A stretch of DNA of 64,000 nt from Spiroplasma culicicola AES-1 (GTDB lineage Bacteria; Bacillota_I; Bacilli_A; Mycoplasmatales; Mycoplasmataceae). Where the stretch lies: NCBI RefSeq assembly GCF_000565175.1, contig NZ_CP006681.1, forward strand, positions 372,001 to 436,000. Direction: 5' to 3'. The position numbers were made by a program, and so were the translations under genes. This document shows, in pieces, positions 43,328 through 53,778 of the stretch; position 1 is the stretch's first letter, and every line of letters starts with the position of its first letter. The notes beneath the pieces were generated by a model that had not been told where the DNA came from, did not search any database, and was given only the letters and a program-made list of their open reading frames with translations.

Positions 43328-44587
43328 ATGGCAAAAAATAATACTAAAGAAACAATTAAAGATTTTAAACTTATTGGAGATCGCACAAAGCAAAGAATAA
43401 TTGGCTTAATCGAAAAAAGATTAACAGCACAAACAATTATGCTATTTGCTCAAGAATATGAATCATATGATGCAGAAATTAGAAATGAAATTATTGAATT
43501 TATTATGTTTTTATTAAACCGTGAAGAAGAAGCTTTACGCTTAAATGAAGCAAAAATTGCAGATCAAAGAGCTAAAATGATTATGGAACGTCGTAAAATG
43601 GAGTTCCAAGAAAAACAAAGTAATTTCAAAAAAATTCAAGATATGTTATCTAAAACAGAAGCTAATAAAAAACGTCCAGTTGAAACAACAACTAAATTAA
43701 AGGTTACTAAACCTGAACCAAAACCAAAAGTTGAAACTAAACCAAAGGCTGCTCCAAAACCAGAAGTTAAAGCACAGCCAAAACCAAAAGTTGATAGTAA
43801 ATTAGAACAAATGCTAAAAGAGGCTCAATTAAGAGAGCAAAAAATGGCTAGAGAAGAAAAACAAAGACAAGAAGAATTAGCACAACAACAAAAACTTGCA
43901 GAAGCTGCAAAGGCAAAAGAAGTTAAACAAAAAGCAGCCGCAAAACCAAAGGCTGCTCCAAAACCAAAAACAACAACAGCTTCAAATAAAGTTAGTCGTA
44001 CTCCAAGCAAAAAACCACTTTCATATGAAGAAAGACTATTTGCAAGTCAAGCAGGATCAAAAACAACTCAGGAACGTGATTATGAAAAAGAACAAAAAGA
44101 AAAAGAACGTTTATGACAAGAACTTTATGGTAAAACTAGAGAACAATCTTTAGGAGAAAGACAAAAAATTGTTGCAAAAGATTCTAAAAAAGATGATGTT
44201 GACAAAACTCCAACAATTGAAGAAGTAAAATTAACAGACTTTAGATTAAATGGAGTATTATGTCCAATTGATGAATTAACAGATCCAAAAAACAAGTTGT
44301 ATGTATTTTGAAGTAAAATTAAAGCTAAATATCGTACAGCCAATATTTCTGCATGATTAAGAGAAAAACCTTTAAAATTTCAAAGAAAAATTTATAAGAA
44401 AAGAATGAAAACTTTAAATCGTTTTAATAAACTTGTAGAAAATAATACACCAAAGCCAGAAAAAGCACCTGTAGAAAAACCAAAAGTAAAAGATATTAAA
44501 CAATTAAAAGAAGTTAAAAAAGAAAATAAAAAGGAAATTAAAGTAGATGAAGTAAAGGTTGAAAAAAATCAAAAATCTGCTGAATAA
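43328..44587 (+). CDS. Hypothetical protein with Lys/Pro/Ala-rich linker
   Basis: A 419-residue protein in three parts. Residues 1-110 form a helical domain with LTAQTIMLFAQEYESYDAEI. Residues 115-260 are low-complexity, with repeated KPKAAPKP and KPEPKPK units and Gln/Glu runs. Residues 300-375 form a second compact, aromatic domain (VYFWSKIKAKYR-like, AWLREKPLKFQRKIY). A Lys-rich tail ends it. ATG at 43328 has GGGGTGA ahead. The Pro/Lys repeats resemble rod-like linkers of mollicute cytoskeletal proteins. No family recognised. Confidence 0.72.
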
Positions 44588-44629
44588 TTTCATATTAACA
44601 ATCAAATAAAATAGAAAAGAGATGTTAAA

Positions 44630-45601
44630 ATGAGTGATTTACAAATAATGTTGCTATCAATAATTGGTGGAGCAATCTTAATTGTAATATTATTGACATC
44701 AATATTGTATTCACAAATTAAGGCTAAAAACAAAGACAAGCATATTGAACAAATTACAAGAGAGCCTTATTTTGTTAATGAAAAGCATACAAAAGAAAAA
44801 TGATGAGTATCAAAAGATGGGTTATTAGAAAAAAACTGAATGAAAGGTCAAGATTATGACTTTAAAGTTTCAATCTTTAATTATTATGAAAACTTTTCTG
44901 AAGGTTTTTTCAATTCTAAGTTTGTAAGAACTAAATCATTTTTATTACAAATTATGGATGTTAAATCAGTAAATAGAACAATTGAGAGATTGAAAATTCA
45001 TGCTGGTTGTTTGGAAAACATTTGATGAAGAAAATATAAAATTTTAATGAATTCTTCTTTCAATGATATGCCAAAAGTTACTAAAGCACCAGAATATTTC
45101 TTTTATAAATATTATTTTGAATTTATTTATCAATTAAGAAAAATAATGAGTGATTATTTAACAAATCACATTATACCAAATACAATATTTTTAGAATTAA
45201 AGCCAATATATTACAAACAATATGGAATCAAAAAAGTTGACGATCCACAAAAAAACATTGTTTTTGCATTTAATCAAGTAAGTCAAGATGCCAATGCTTT
45301 ATCAGATCGTTTACACTCTGAATTTACATTAGAATTAGCTGCTAAGGGAGCACAGTGAACTGTTGATTATAAATCAACTAATGATTTATTAATTATGCTT
45401 CAACCAGATCATTATATTCAAAAGTTATTTTTAAAAGACAAAATTTGAAAATTAACTAAAAAATATAAATTACCAGCAACTGGTGATTTAGATGAAGCAA
45501 TTCAAAACTTAGAAAATCACATTAAATCAATTGAAGAAAATAATGTAAATCAAGTAAGAGAATATATTGATCGTTATCAAGAGATTAAACAAAATTCTTA
45601 A
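44630..45601 (+). CDS. Membrane-anchored hypothetical protein
   Basis: A 323-residue protein. One N-terminal hydrophobic helix (about 5-28, IMLLSIIGGAILIVILLTSILYS) is followed by basic residues, so the remainder lies in the cytosol. That remainder is a folded mixed domain rich in Tyr, Phe and Trp (FFYKYYFEFIYQLRKIM) with a final helical tail. GAGATG precedes the start. It may tether the soluble charged proteins of this block to the membrane. A terminator closes it. Confidence 0.72.
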
Positions 45602-45628
45602 AAAATGCCTCAAAAAAGGCATTTTTTA
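45600..45628 (+). terminator. Terminator after the 44630 gene
   Basis: AAAAAATGCCT pairs with AGGCATTTTTT around a short A-rich loop. It ends the 40388-45601 transcript. Confidence 0.88.
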
Positions 45629-45665
45629 ATAGATAAAACTTCTAATCTCTATTGGCAAATCAAAG

Positions 45666-45691
45666 TATAATTTTGCAATTTAAAGTATAAT
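45666..45691 (+). promoter_or_regulatory. Tandem AAAGTATAAT elements before the 45717 gene
   Basis: AAAGTATAAT occurs twice, with TATAAT at 45666-45671 and 45686-45691, exactly 20 bases apart. Neither has a clear -35. They may be two start points for the 45717 gene. Confidence 0.5.
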
Positions 45692-45716
45692 AAGAATAGT
45701 ATGGGGGTTTATTTTT

Positions 45717-47081
45717 ATGTTATATACAGCAAGCGACGCCATTGATTTAGTGTATCGAATTATTGGCAAAACTTCTTCTTTATTAGTTGATAGTTCAACA
45801 CAAGAGGACAAAAAGTCAAAAATAGCTTTTGATATTAAAGAATTTTATCGTTTTGTAATTAAATCAAAAATCAAAACTGAAATTGAGTTAGTTAATGCTT
45901 TTGATGCTTTTAATTGAACATTTGTAGAAGCTTCACATGATGTTGAAATTTTAAAAACAATGAAAGACTTTGTAATCGAATTTTTTTTAATTGATGAAGA
46001 TTACAATTATTTTTTGGATGTAAATCATATTAATGAAGAATTAAATAAAATTTATGATAAATCTTTAGATAATACTTTTATTGAAGATAAATCAACAATT
46101 GAGTGACACAAAACTGTTAAAATGATTGAATCAAGATTTTTAACATGAATCCAAAATAAAAACTTAAAACAAAATCTTGAATTAAAAGATCGTTTATTAA
46201 CAATTTTAGAAGCTATGAATGAAAAAGAAGAAATTAACTATGATCACAAGTATGGTCTATTAATTAATACTTTTGATCGTTTAAAAGAATATGTTGATGA
46301 TTATGCAGCAGGTAAAATCGAAAAAACAGCTGAAAATGTTGAATTATATGATAAATATTTAGCATCAATGAAAGCTATCAATATTTTGCCAACTGGAGTA
46401 AAAATTAAAGACTATTTAAATCATGAACAAATGGTATTACAAGTTAAAAAGTTACCAGATGATGCAAGTTTGTGAGAATTTGATTTTACTTCTGAACTAT
46501 TAATTCGTATCTTTTTAGCGTCATTAACAAATAGTTTAGTAACTTCTGATACTATGAGTATTTGAAATGCCAAAATTGAAATGCTACGTTCTAATGGGGG
46601 ATGAGAAATTGATCTTAAAAAAGATTCTGTGAGAAACTTATACATTGCTTTAACTCAAAGCCAAGAAAAAATTAAAGAACTAATTGCTTTTAATGGTAAA
46701 AAAGTTAATAATGAAATGATTGATGTGGCTTCAAAATTAATTAAAAAATATACTTCATTAATTGAAAAAGAGTCATTTATGAGTATTGATCACAAAACAG
46801 CATTTGAAATGCCAAATTGTTCAATTATAAAGACATATTTAATGTATATTGGAAAATTAATTAAATATCATGAAACTGGAATTAGTGATACATTTATTAC
46901 TCACCCAGGAGATGCAGTTGGAGACTTTGATATTAACAGAGCAGATTCACTTTTAAACTTTGAAAATGTTAATTCAATTATTAGAGCATTACAAGAATTA
47001 GATAGTGAAATTAAAGATTATCCTCAGGAAGTATTTCAAAAAACAATTCAATTCCTTGAAGATATGGGAAATATTATATAA
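45717..47081 (+). CDS. Hypothetical helical protein, 454 residues
   Basis: A soluble, mostly helical protein (Leu, Ile, Lys, Glu, Asn) with no membrane span or known motif. The many regular amphipathic helices suggest an alpha solenoid or helical bundle. ATG at 45717 follows GGGGGTTT. It is the fifth gene of the unknown block, transcribed separately between two terminators. No function is proposed. Confidence 0.75.
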
Positions 47082-47085
47082 TAAT

Positions 47086-47112
47086 AAAAAATCGTTATAT
47101 TAACGATTTTTT
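47086..47112 (+). terminator. Terminator after the 45717 gene
   Basis: AAAAAATCGTTA pairs with TAACGATTTTTT (12 bp) around TAT. The next gene's start is 20 bases later. Confidence 0.88.
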
Positions 47113-47131
47113 TAAATGAGGTGAAATAAAT

Positions 47132-47761
47132 ATGTGTTGTAATTGCAATTATAATTATGTTAAAAACTGTACTTGTTTAATTTATGAAAAGAAATGTATT
47201 GATTTTATTTGTTGTTGATGTTGTGTTTTTCAAAGATGAATTTCAACTCAAATTGAAGGTTCTTTATATAAAAATTTAATTGCAGATATTCAAAACGCAA
47301 TTAATAATAACAAGGAATTAAAGATTTTAAAGAAAGTACTTAAAAATCAATTTAGAGATATTGACAAAATTCAAAAAGATTTTGATAAATATTTAGCAAA
47401 TGATTACTTAACTTTAATTGATGGAGAACAAGCAATTGAACAAGTTGTTCCCGAAATTGAATTACAATTAGGTCAAAAAATACGTTTACAATTAACAGAA
47501 TGAGAAGTTTATTTTGAAGTCTGTCGTGTTGTTTTAGAAATGGATAATTCTTATTTTACTAAAATGACTTATTTAAATATGTTTGAAATGACAGAAGTTA
47601 TTTCAAAAACCTTATATGAATTTGCTCAATTATTTTTAAAAACAATTAGAACTCAAGAAAATGTTAGTTTTATAGAAACTACAAAAGAAAAATTTGTTGA
47701 TCTTGAAAAAATCGTTGAGGATTTTCAACGTTTATTAACTAATAAAATTGCCAATTTATAG
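47132..47761 (+). CDS. Protein with cysteine-cluster N-terminus
   Basis: A 209-residue protein. Ten cysteines lie in the first 31 residues (2, 3, 5, 13, 15, 22, 27, 28, 30, 31), beginning MCCNCN and reaching CIDFICCWCCVF. The part from about 24 to 36 is hydrophobic but too short for a typical span. The remaining 170 residues are an ordinary helical bundle with one cysteine. The start is well supported by GAGGTGAAA. The cluster could bind metal, form disulfides or be acylated for membrane attachment. It ends the unknown block. No family recognised. Confidence 0.72.
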
Positions 47762-47774
47762 CAATGAAAATGTG

Positions 47775-47811
47775 ATAACAAAAAACTCAATTTTATTATG
47801 TTTTTTGTTAT
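47775..47811 (+). terminator. Terminator-like inverted repeat overlapping the tig promoter
   Basis: ATAACAAAAAAC (47775-47786) pairs perfectly with GTTTTTTGTTAT (47800-47811). The last three bases of the right arm belong to the TATAAT of tig. Confidence 0.7.
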
Positions 47812-47814
47812 AAT
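47806..47814 (+). promoter_or_regulatory. Extended -10 promoter of tig
   Basis: TGTTATAAT (47806-47814) is an extended -10, identical to the one before the trmFO gene. No good -35 exists. The leader is about 33 bases and includes AAGGAGG. Confidence 0.6.
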
Positions 47815-47853
47815 TAATTTTGTTATCAAAAATATAACTAAGGAGGCAAAATA

Positions 47854-49140
47854 ATGAAATTTAGTGCTAAAAAAATAGCTGAAAAAGGACAAGGTGTTTG
47901 AACAGTTACAATTGATGGTCAAGAATGATTAGATGCTGTTAAAAAAGGTAAAAATAAGGTTGCAGCCAACATTGAAATTCCAGGATTTAGAAAAGGTAAA
48001 GCTCCAAAAGAAAAAGTGGAACAATATTTAACACCAGTTAAATATTTAAATGCAGCAGTTCAAAGTATCATTGAAAAAGCATTTGAATTTGCAAGAGATC
48101 AAAAATCAGATGTTAAACCATTTACTTCACCAACTCCAGTACCAACAAAAGTTTCAGAACAATTATGTGAATTGGATTTTGTTTTTGACATTATGCCAGA
48201 AATTGAAATCAGTGAATATAAAGGATTAAAATCAAAAGATTTAGTAAAAGAAGAATTTAAAGCAACAAAAGAAGAAATTGAAAAAGCAATTGATCAATAT
48301 AGAGAAAGATTTGCTCTTGAAAAAGATAAAGAAGAGCAAATTATTGCAAAAGATGATGTTGTTAAATTTGACTTTGAAGGATTTATTGATGGAGTTGCTT
48401 TTAAAGGTGGAAAAGGTTTAGACTTTAGACTAGTAATTGGTTCAGGGAATATGATTCCAGGATTTGAAGATGCAATGATTGGTAAAGGAATGGGAAAATC
48501 AACAATTAATGTAACTTTCCCAGAAGATTACACACCTGAATTAAGTGGTAAAAAAGCTGAATTTAAATTAAACGTTAAAGAAATTAAAACAAGAATGTTA
48601 CCTGCAAAAGATGATGAATTGGCAAAAGACTTAAACTTACCAAACATTAAAACTTATAAAGAATTAGAAACAAGCGTTGAACAACAAATTATTGATCAAA
48701 AAACAACTGCCTTAAAAAATACTTTTGTAAATAAAGTAATTGATTTAATTATTGAAAAATCAAAAATTGAATTACCTCAAACAGTAATCAATAAAGAAAT
48801 TGATTCTTTATTTAAAGAATTTGAAGCACGTGTTGCTAGTCAAAAATTAACTATGAAAGAATATAAAAAACAAACTGGTCTTTCAGATGAAGACATTAGA
48901 AAAGAATTATTTGATGATGCAAAAAGAAGAATTTGCAGTCACTTAATTACAGATAAAGTTAGAAATAGTGAAAAATTTGATGTTGATGCAAAAGAAATTG
49001 AAGCTAAATATTCAAAACTTGCTGCACAATTTGGTTTAGAAGTTGATTACATTAAGAAATCAATCTTACCTGAAGAACATGTAAAAGAAGAGATTTTAAG
49101 AGAAAAATTAATTGACTTCTTATACGAAAATAATGGATAA
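47854..49140 (+). CDS. tig: Trigger factor
   Basis: A 428-residue ribosome-associated chaperone and prolyl isomerase. The ribosome-docking loop is IPGFRKGKAPKE near residue 48. The FKBP-type domain runs from about 160 to 250 (KFDFEGFIDGVAFKGG, GSGNMIPGFEDAMIGKGMG), and the helical arms fill the C-terminal half. AAGGAGG precedes the ATG. It is followed by lon, a common arrangement of folding and degradation genes. Confidence 0.97.
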
Positions 49141-49168
49141 AATATGAGAATTCTCATATTTTTTTTAT
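49139..49168 (+). terminator. Terminator after tig
   Basis: AAAATATGAGAATTCTCATATTTT is a perfect palindrome overlapping the stop codon, followed by a T run. Confidence 0.85.
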
Positions 49169-49171
49169 TTT

Positions 49172-49198
49172 TTAGCACTTAACACTTGAAAGTGCTAA
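49172..49198 (+). promoter_or_regulatory. CIRCE operator of lon
   Basis: TTAGCACTT, nine bases, AAGTGCTAA: perfectly symmetric arms. It overlaps the likely -35 (TTGAAA, 49186-49191); TAATAT (49208-49213) lies 16 bases on. HrcA should control lon. Confidence 0.92.
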
Positions 49199-49242
49199 AA
49201 ATTGTGTTAATATAATTTTGTACCAAAACAGGAGGGGTTAAC

Positions 49243-51624
49243 ATGAGTACAAACAAAAAATTACCATTACTTGTTACAAGAGGAAGTTACATTTATCCAA
49301 CTTTCGAACAAGTACTTGAAATAGGAAGAGAAAAAACCACAATAGCTGTTAAACAAGCGGTTGATAACCATGAAGGTTTAATACTTATTGTTTCTCAAAA
49401 AAAACCACTTGAAGATGATCCAAAAATTGAAGATTTATTTGATTTTGGGGTTCTTGCAAAAGTAAGTATTAAAAAAGAGTGAAAAGATGGTACATTGACT
49501 GTTAATATTAAATCTTTATCAAGAGCAAAAATTAGCTCATTTGAAACAGGAGATTTTTATGTAGCAGAATATATTGAACAAACACAAGTAGACGAAAAAA
49601 ATTCTGAAAAAGCAGATAAAATTGTTAAATTAATTAAATCAATGATATCAAGTCAAGATGAATTTCCAGCAGAAATGGAAGATATTTTAAAAGACGCATC
49701 TAAAAATACAAACTCAAGTTTTATTGTTGATAGTGCAGCACACTTAATGCCGTTTATGCCAATTGATAAAAAACAAGCAATCTTAGAAGAATTGGATCCT
49801 CTAAAAAGAATTGAAATTATTAATGACTTTTTAGATGAGAAAAAACAATCAGCAGATATTGAATCATCAATTTCAAAAAAAATTAAATCAAGAGTTGATG
49901 AACAACAAAGAGAGTTTTACTTAAGAGAAAAATTAAAAGCTATTAAAGAAGAATTAGGAGATATGGATGGAGAAGGCGATGACGTTAAAAAATACAAAAA
50001 ACGCCTTGAAACTGAACCATTCCCTGAACACATTAAAAAAAGAATTTTTCAAGAAATTGAAAGATACGAAGGTTTACCAGCAAGTTCAAGTGAAGCCAAT
50101 ATTATTAGAACTTATATTGACTGAATGATGCAAACTCCATGATGAGAAAAATCAGAGGAAAAAACTGATTTAAAATATGCAAAAGATATTTTAGATAAAC
50201 ATCATTATGGATTAGAAAAAGTTAAGGAAAGAATCATTGAATACTTAGCTGTAAAACAAAATACTAACAAAGTTAAAGGACAAATTATTACATTAGTAGG
50301 TCCTCCAGGAGTTGGAAAAACTAGTTTAGCAAAATCAATTGCTGAATCAATGGGAAGAAACTTTGTAAAAGTAGCACTTGGTGGAATTAAAGATGAATCT
50401 GAAATTCGTGGTCACAGAAAAACATATATTGGAGCTATGCCAGGAAGAATTATTCAAGGAATGAAAAGAGCTGGAGTAAAAAACCCAGTATTCTTACTTG
50501 ATGAAATTGATAAAATGGCAAGTGATTATCGAGGAGATCCAGCATCAGCAATGCTTGAGGTATTGGATTCAGAACAAAACTCTAAATTCTCAGATCACTA
50601 CTTAGAAGAAGATTACGACTTAAGTGATGTTGTCTTTATTGCAACAGCCAACTATCCAGATAACATTCCTGAAGCTTTATATGATAGAATGGAAATCATT
50701 GAACTTTCAAGTTATACAGAAATCGAAAAACTTAAAATTGCAGAAGATTATTTAGTACCAAAAGTGTTAGAAGATCATGCTGTATCAAGTGATAAATTGA
50801 TCTTTACAAAAGAAGGATTAAATGAAATTATTAAACACTATACAAGAGAGGCTGGAGTTCGTCAATTAGAAAGATGAATCTCATCAGTTACAAGAAAATT
50901 TGTTGTAAAAATGTTGAATAAAGATTTAGAAACTTTAACAGTTACTCCAGAAGTTGTAAATGAACTATTGAAAAAACGTATTTTTGAACATACAGAAAAA
51001 GAAAAACAACCTCAAGTTGGAGTAGTTACAGGATTGGCCTATACTCAATTTGGTGGAGATATCTTACCAATTGAAGTAAACCATTTCCCAGGAAAAGGTG
51101 GACTTGTATTAACTGGTAAATTGGGAGATGTTATGAAAGAATCTGCAACTATTGCATATGACTTTGTAAAATCAAACTATAAATCATTTAATATTCCAAA
51201 AGAAGTATTTGTTGAAAATGATATTCACATTCACGTTCCTGAAGGAGCTGTACCAAAAGATGGACCAAGTGCAGGGGTAACAATTACAACTGCAATTGTA
51301 TCTGCTTTAACAAATAGACCTGTACCAAAAGACATTGGTATGACAGGAGAAATTACTTTAAGAGGATTAGTATTTCCAATTGGGGGATTAAGAGAAAAAT
51401 CAATTTCTGCTAATAGAAGTGGATTGAAAAAAATCTTAATTCCATGAAAAAACCAAAAAGATATTGATGATATTCCAGAAGAAGTAAAAGCACAATTACA
51501 AATTGTTCCAGTTGAAAAATATGAACAAGTTTATGAAGAAGTATTTGGTGAAAAAGTAAAGGAGTTTAAAACAGAACTTCCAATTGCAACCTCAAGTGAG
51601 TCTTCAAAAGCAGCATCAATTTAA
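49243..51624 (+). CDS. lon: ATP-dependent protease Lon
   Basis: A 793-residue LonA. The N-terminal substrate domain starts at [14 protein letters not shown]. The AAA+ domain has Walker A GPPGVGKT near 353 and Walker [11 protein letters not shown]. The protease domain has catalytic S676 in KDGPSAGVT and K719 in [10 protein letters not shown]. Lon degrades misfolded and tagged proteins; in Mesoplasma florum Lon is the protease for ssrA-tagged proteins, there being no ClpXP. GGAGGGG precedes the start. Control by HrcA is read from the CIRCE element. Confidence 0.98.
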
Positions 51625-51628
51625 TAAC

Positions 51629-51662
51629 TAAAATCTTATACAATAATGTGTAAGATTTTTTT
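51629..51662 (+). terminator. Terminator after lon
   Basis: AAAATCTTATACA pairs with TGTGTAAGATTTT (one T-G pair) around ATAA, followed by T residues. Confidence 0.88.
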
Positions 51663-51702
51663 ATTGTTTTTTTGTTATTATTAAACAAGTAGGTGAAAAG
51701 AC

Positions 51703-52941
51703 ATGAATGCATCATTGAGCTATATTTTAAGACCAAAAACTGTTAAAGACATTATTGGACAAACTCATTTATTAAATAATAAAAATGGGATTATTTATAA
51801 AATGATTGAAAAAAAATTTACAGCTAATTTAATTTTTTATGGTCCTCCAGGAATTGGTAAAACTTCAACAGCTATTTCTTTAGCCAATGATTTAAATATT
51901 GCATATGAACAATTTAATGCTTCAAAAGATAAGAAAGAAAAACTACAAGCAATTATTGAAAGAAATAAAGAAGAAAAAGTGATCTTAATTATCGATGAAA
52001 TTCACAGAATGAATCGCAATATTCAAGATTTTTTACTTGAATATATTGAAAGTAAAGAAATTATAGTTTATATCACCACAACTGAAAACCCTTATTTTGT
52101 TATTAATCCCGCAATTAGAAGCCGATGCACAATCTTACAATTGCGAGAAATTAGTGTTGAAGAACTACAAATTGGTTTAAAAAAAATCATTAAAGAAAAT
52201 GAATTTAAATTAGAGATTAATGATGAAGTATTAAAAGAAATGGCTTTATTAGCAAATGGTGATTTAAGAGTTGCTCTAAATGCTTTAGAATTACTGCTAA
52301 ATTTGTATTCAGATCAAGAGATTACTTCTGAAATTTTGTTAAGTATTTTTGATAAAGCTTATGCAAAAGGTAGTGCTGAAGGTGATGAATATCATGATTT
52401 GAAAAGTGCATTACAAAAATCAATTAGGGGAAGTGATGTTAATGCTGCACTACACTATTGAGCGAGATTAATGGAAATTGGTGATTTTGAAGTTCTAATG
52501 CGTCGAATGATTATTATGGCATATGAAGATGTTGGTTTGGCAAATCCAGCAATTGGTCCAAGAGTTTATAATGCATGTCAAATATTTCGCCAAGTGGGAA
52601 TGCCTGAAGGGCGCATAATCTTGGGATTAGCTATTATTGAAATGGCATTAAGCGAAAAATCAAATTCTTCTTATTTGGCAATTGAACAAGCATTAGGGGA
52701 AGTGAGAGCTGGGGGAATGTATCCAATTCCAGCTCACTTAAGAGATACACATTATAAAAGTGCAAGTAAATTAGGAGCAGGAATTGGTTATAAATATGCT
52801 CATGATTATGAAAACGATTGAGTTGATCAACAATATTTACCAGATAAAATTAAAAATAAAGTTTATTTTAATTTCAAACCTCATTCAGCTTATGAGAAAA
52901 AATTAAAAGAAATTTATGATAAATTTACTAAGAAAAAATAA
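51703..52941 (+). CDS. rarA: Replication-associated recombination protein RarA (MgsA)
   Basis: A 412-residue AAA+ clamp-loader-like ATPase. The family start LRPKTVKDIIGQTHLL, Walker A YGPPGIGKTS, Walker B LIIDEIHRMN and sensor 1 TTTENP are present. The C-terminal tetramerisation domain has MIIMAYEDVGLANP and GEVRAGGMYPIPAHLRD, specific to RarA/MgsA. It acts at stalled forks. GTAGGTGAAA precedes the start. The 52969 gene follows closely. Confidence 0.96.
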
Positions 52942-52968
52942 TAAAATTAAAAATAGAGGTGTTTAAAT

Positions 52969-53748
52969 ATGAGAACAAGTTTACAAATTAGAGAAGATCT
53001 TGCAAGTACTGGTTATATTTGAATGCCAAATTACAAAGATATCTTAACTAAAGTTTGAGCTAACATGGAAACTTATTTTGATGATGATGAAACTGTTATG
53101 TCTGCATTATGGGCAAGTTTTAAACGTTATGAAGATGAAATGGTGGGGATAGTTTTTATTACAAGTAAAAGAACTTTTACTTTAGAAGTTGCAGATAATA
53201 ATTTGAATGCACAAATTAGATATTTGCCTTTTGATTCATATAGTTTACAAAAAATTCAATTACAATTATCAAAGAGTGGTAATGGTTTGAATTATGTTTC
53301 TTTATTAAATGATAGTTTTGGAAATGGAATAACATTTGCAACTCCAAATAAAGATGTTGCAGTTCATTTTGTTGAAACTCTAAGAGGTAAAACTTCAGGA
53401 CAAATCGAAGTTTTACCTGAATCTGATGATCCATTATTGGCAGAAAATGAAAAAGAACAAGTAATTGATGAAGATTTAAATAAGGCAAAAGAAGTTGTTC
53501 CTCATAAGTTTGAAAAAAAACATGAAGAAATTAAGCCAATGAAAGAACATGACGGGTGAAGAAAAGCACCTCCAGATAATCGCCAAAAAGATGTTGAAAT
53601 TAAAATTGTTCCAGCAAAAGAAGAGAAAAAAAAGAAAGTTAAATCAGCAACTTATGCTGCTAAATGACAATCAAAATCGTGGTTATTGTGATTTTTATTG
53701 CCAATTTCAATTGTTGCTATATTAGTATGTTTGTTATTATTTTTATAA
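52969..53748 (+). CDS. Tail-anchored hypothetical protein
   Basis: A 259-residue protein. A folded N-terminal domain (about 1-140) of alternating strands (MVGIVFITSKRTFTLEVADN, GNGITFATPNKDVAVHFVE) recalls a bacterial PH-like fold. A charged linker (145-235) is followed by one C-terminal hydrophobic helix (about 238-258, LLWFLLPISIVAILVCLLL) at the very end, so it is tail-anchored with the domain in the cytosol. AGAGGTG precedes the start. It shares a bidirectional terminator with the opposing lipoprotein gene. Confidence 0.72.
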
Positions 53749-53752
53749 AGAA

Positions 53753-53778
53753 AAAAAACAGTCTTAAGACTGTTTTTT
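53753..53778. terminator. Bidirectional terminator between convergent genes
   Basis: AAAAAACAGTCTTAAGACTGTTTTTT is a perfect 26-base palindrome. It ends the plus-strand 52969 gene and, read in reverse, includes the stop of the lipoprotein gene. Confidence 0.92.

Noticed and set aside
43720-43990. Lys/Pro/Ala repeats in the 43328 gene as a DNA tandem repeat
   Set aside because: The units vary in sequence and length; it is a low-complexity protein linker, not a DNA satellite.
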